Shown here one piece after another: positions 62,891 to 64,000 of a DNA stretch of 64,000 bases. The notes below the pieces were generated by a model. That model worked only from the letters and a program-made list of their open reading frames with translations. It had not been told where the DNA came from and did no database searches. Source of the DNA: Dietzia natronolimnaea (GTDB lineage: Bacteria; Actinomycetota; Actinomycetes; Mycobacteriales; Mycobacteriaceae); the NCBI RefSeq assembly GCF_039525805.1, contig NZ_BAAAHZ010000013.1; one strand, 5' to 3'. The position numbers were made by a program, and so were the translations under genes. The stretch's first letter is position 1. Each line of letters begins with the position of its first letter.

Positions 62891-64000
62891 CCCGATCGAG
62901 CACCGACGGCGGGACGGGGGCGCCGCCGGACGACGGCGGCGATCATCCCCACCTTGTCTCGTGCGGGCATGATCACCCACATGTCCCACATCGCCAGCGC
63001 CAGCTGGTACGAGGGGCTCGCGCCGTCGAGGAACCACCGCTGGCGACGAGCGTCGATCCGGCCGAACGCGCCGAACAGTTGCCTCAGGGTCCGGGCGTCG
63101 GCGCGCAGGAGAACGCGGAGCCCGATCCTGTGCAGCGCGGTGCTCGCGGGGGACCGGGGCGCCGGGATCGGGAATCCGGTGCCGAGGGCGTGCACCGCGC
63201 CGGGGACCGCCGCCAGCATCGAGGCCACCGAATACCCCGTCGCCGCGTGGCCGTGTCCCCCGGCGGTGCCGAAGGCCTCGATCCGGGGGGCTCCGGACCC
63301 ACCACCTCGGGGCAGGAGCGGGATCCGCACCCGCTCCACCTCGAGCGGCGCATCGATGGCCGACCGCGCGACCCCGCGTCGCAGGAGCCTCGACCGCAGC
63401 CGGGCCTCCAGGTCGACGGGATCCGGTGCGGGCAGCCCCGCCAGACACGTCTCCTCCACCAGGACCCTGCCGGCACCCAGGGGTATCGCGTACAGGAAGC
63501 TCGGGCCGAGTTCGTCGTCGTCGTGGTCCGTCCGCCAGTCCATGAACAGCGCCGGATCACCAGCGAGGGCGGGGGCGGCGTCCTCCGCGTCCAGGACGAT
63601 CCCGTAGGCGGTCTGGAGGGGCCCTCGGTTGGCGGAGCCACCGGCGCCGCGGCAATCCACCACGCGGTGCGCCCGGGCGGTCAGTGCAGGCAACGCGGCA
63701 TCGTCGACGGCCGTGGTCTCGACGGTCACGCCGGCTCCGAGAGGCAGTGCCTCGCGCAGGGCGTCGTTGTCGAGCACGCTGTAGGCCCGGTCCACCACGG
63801 CCCGGTCGGGGGAGTAGTGCACCGGCGCGTGGACGGAGTGTGCCAGGACGTCGACACCGCACGACGCCACCGAGAGCCACGGGGGGAGCTGGTCGGCCCA
63901 CAGGGAGAGCGTCTGGCGCCACGGCGCGTCCGGTTTCGGATCGATCGCGAGGACGCTCAGGCCCGCGGCGGCGCAGCGGGAGGCGAGCGCGCGGCCGGCC
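62887..64000 (-). CDS. crtL: Lycopene cyclase (CrtL type), 5' end cut by window
   Basis: FAD/NAD(P)-fold carotenoid cyclase. The frame is open from the window edge at 64000 to TAA at 62887, so an internal GTG at 63870 is not the start. The first visible residues AGRALASRCAAAGLSVLAID are the end of the dinucleotide motif (normally GPAG). Then come PWRQTLSLWADQLPPWL, MDWRTDHDD, FLYAIPLGAGRVLVEETCLA and TAGGHGHAATGYSV, the cyclase signatures. The loop reads WADQL where many relatives have WADEL or WxDE. It implies cyclic carotenoid pigments; the rest of the pathway is outside the window. Confidence 0.88.
   Translation of the reverse strand, partial: AGRALASRCAAAGLSVLAIDPKPDAPWRQTLSLWADQLPPWLSVASCGVDVLAHSVHAPVHYSPDRAVVDRAYSVLDNDALREALPLGAGVTVETTAVDDAALPALTARAHRVVDCRGAGGSANRGPLQTAYGIVLDAEDAAPALAGDPALFMDWRTDHDDDELGPSFLYAIPLGAGRVLVEETCLAGLPAPDPVDLEARLRSRLLRRGVARSAIDAPLEVERVRIPLLPRGGGSGAPRIEAFGTAGGHGHAATGYSVASMLAAVPGAVHALGTGFPIPAPRSPASTALHRIGLRVLLRADARTLRQLFGAFGRIDARRQRWFLDGASPSYQLALAMWDMWVIMPARDKVGMIAAVVRRRPRPAVGARSG

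Noticed and set aside
62887..63870. Lycopene cyclase starting at internal GTG 63870
   Set aside because: The frame stays open to the window edge and encodes the conserved AGRALASR...LAID and WADQLPPW segments upstream of that GTG, so the true start is outside the window.

Overview
The window is a 64 kb chromosomal segment of a high-GC actinobacterium, about 70% G+C by eye. The coding strand is dense, with GTG starts and GTGA/ATGA four-base stop/start overlaps at many operon junctions. Gene content and order point to the mycolic-acid group (Mycobacteriales/Corynebacteriales). Evidence includes mihF-gmk-rpoZ-coaBC-metK-priA, tkt-tal-zwf-opcA-pgl facing ctaB, and ctaA-ABC-mptB back to back with sufR-sufBDCSUT. 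From pyrR to sufT the order broadly follows M. tuberculosis Rv1379 to Rv1466, with many genes missing. The left aro-pepQ-efp-nusB block matches the segment that lies elsewhere (around Rv2533c-Rv2540c) in that species. A carotenoid cyclase at the right end and the lack of PE/PPE genes fit Dietzia, Gordonia or Rhodococcus. Dietzia is my low-confidence guess; nothing here proves the genus.

Layout. 1-2457: a truncated flavin monooxygenase divergent from an AraC regulator, like the mymA/virS pair. 2496-7713: shikimate genes aroC-aroK-aroB, then pepQ-efp-nusB. 7714-16598: the pyrimidine operon pyrR-pyrB-pyrC-(PH-like membrane protein)-carA-carB-pyrF, with a PyrR-binding loop in its leader. 16599-17037: a 439-base gene-free spacer. 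17038-24538: mihF-gmk-rpoZ-coaBC-metK-priA-def-fmt. 24535-31810: rsmB, an alpha/beta hydrolase, rpe, the riboflavin genes ribD-ribE-ribBA-ribH and a second PH-like membrane protein. 31817-36867: uvrC-rapZ-yvcK-whiA. 36985-40582: gap-pgk-tpiA-secG. 40670-47153 (minus): the pentose phosphate operon tkt-tal-zwf-opcA-pgl. 47329-55455: ctaB, qor, a repeat-rich unknown protein, ctaA, a two-gene ABC exporter and mptB. 55578-62013: the SUF iron-sulfur assembly operon. 62084-64000: an unknown six-helix membrane protein convergent with a truncated lycopene cyclase.

Most of this is conserved housekeeping. It covers chorismate, UMP and flavin supply, glycolysis and NADPH generation, heme A synthesis for cytochrome oxidase, and Fe-S assembly. 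The least explained elements are three: the 510-residue protein at 49433-50965 with a recurring GGL(S/T)LGGG-AKAPGGG motif and a compact C-terminal domain; the membrane protein at 62084-62890 with intramembrane acidic and histidine residues; and the gap-pgk spacer with a strong hairpin and 14-base tandem repeats. A recurring theme is a TANNNT -10 box placed 6-7 bases before a start codon, which predicts leaderless mRNAs for at least six genes.

All assignments come from reading the sequence and recalled family knowledge. No database search was run.
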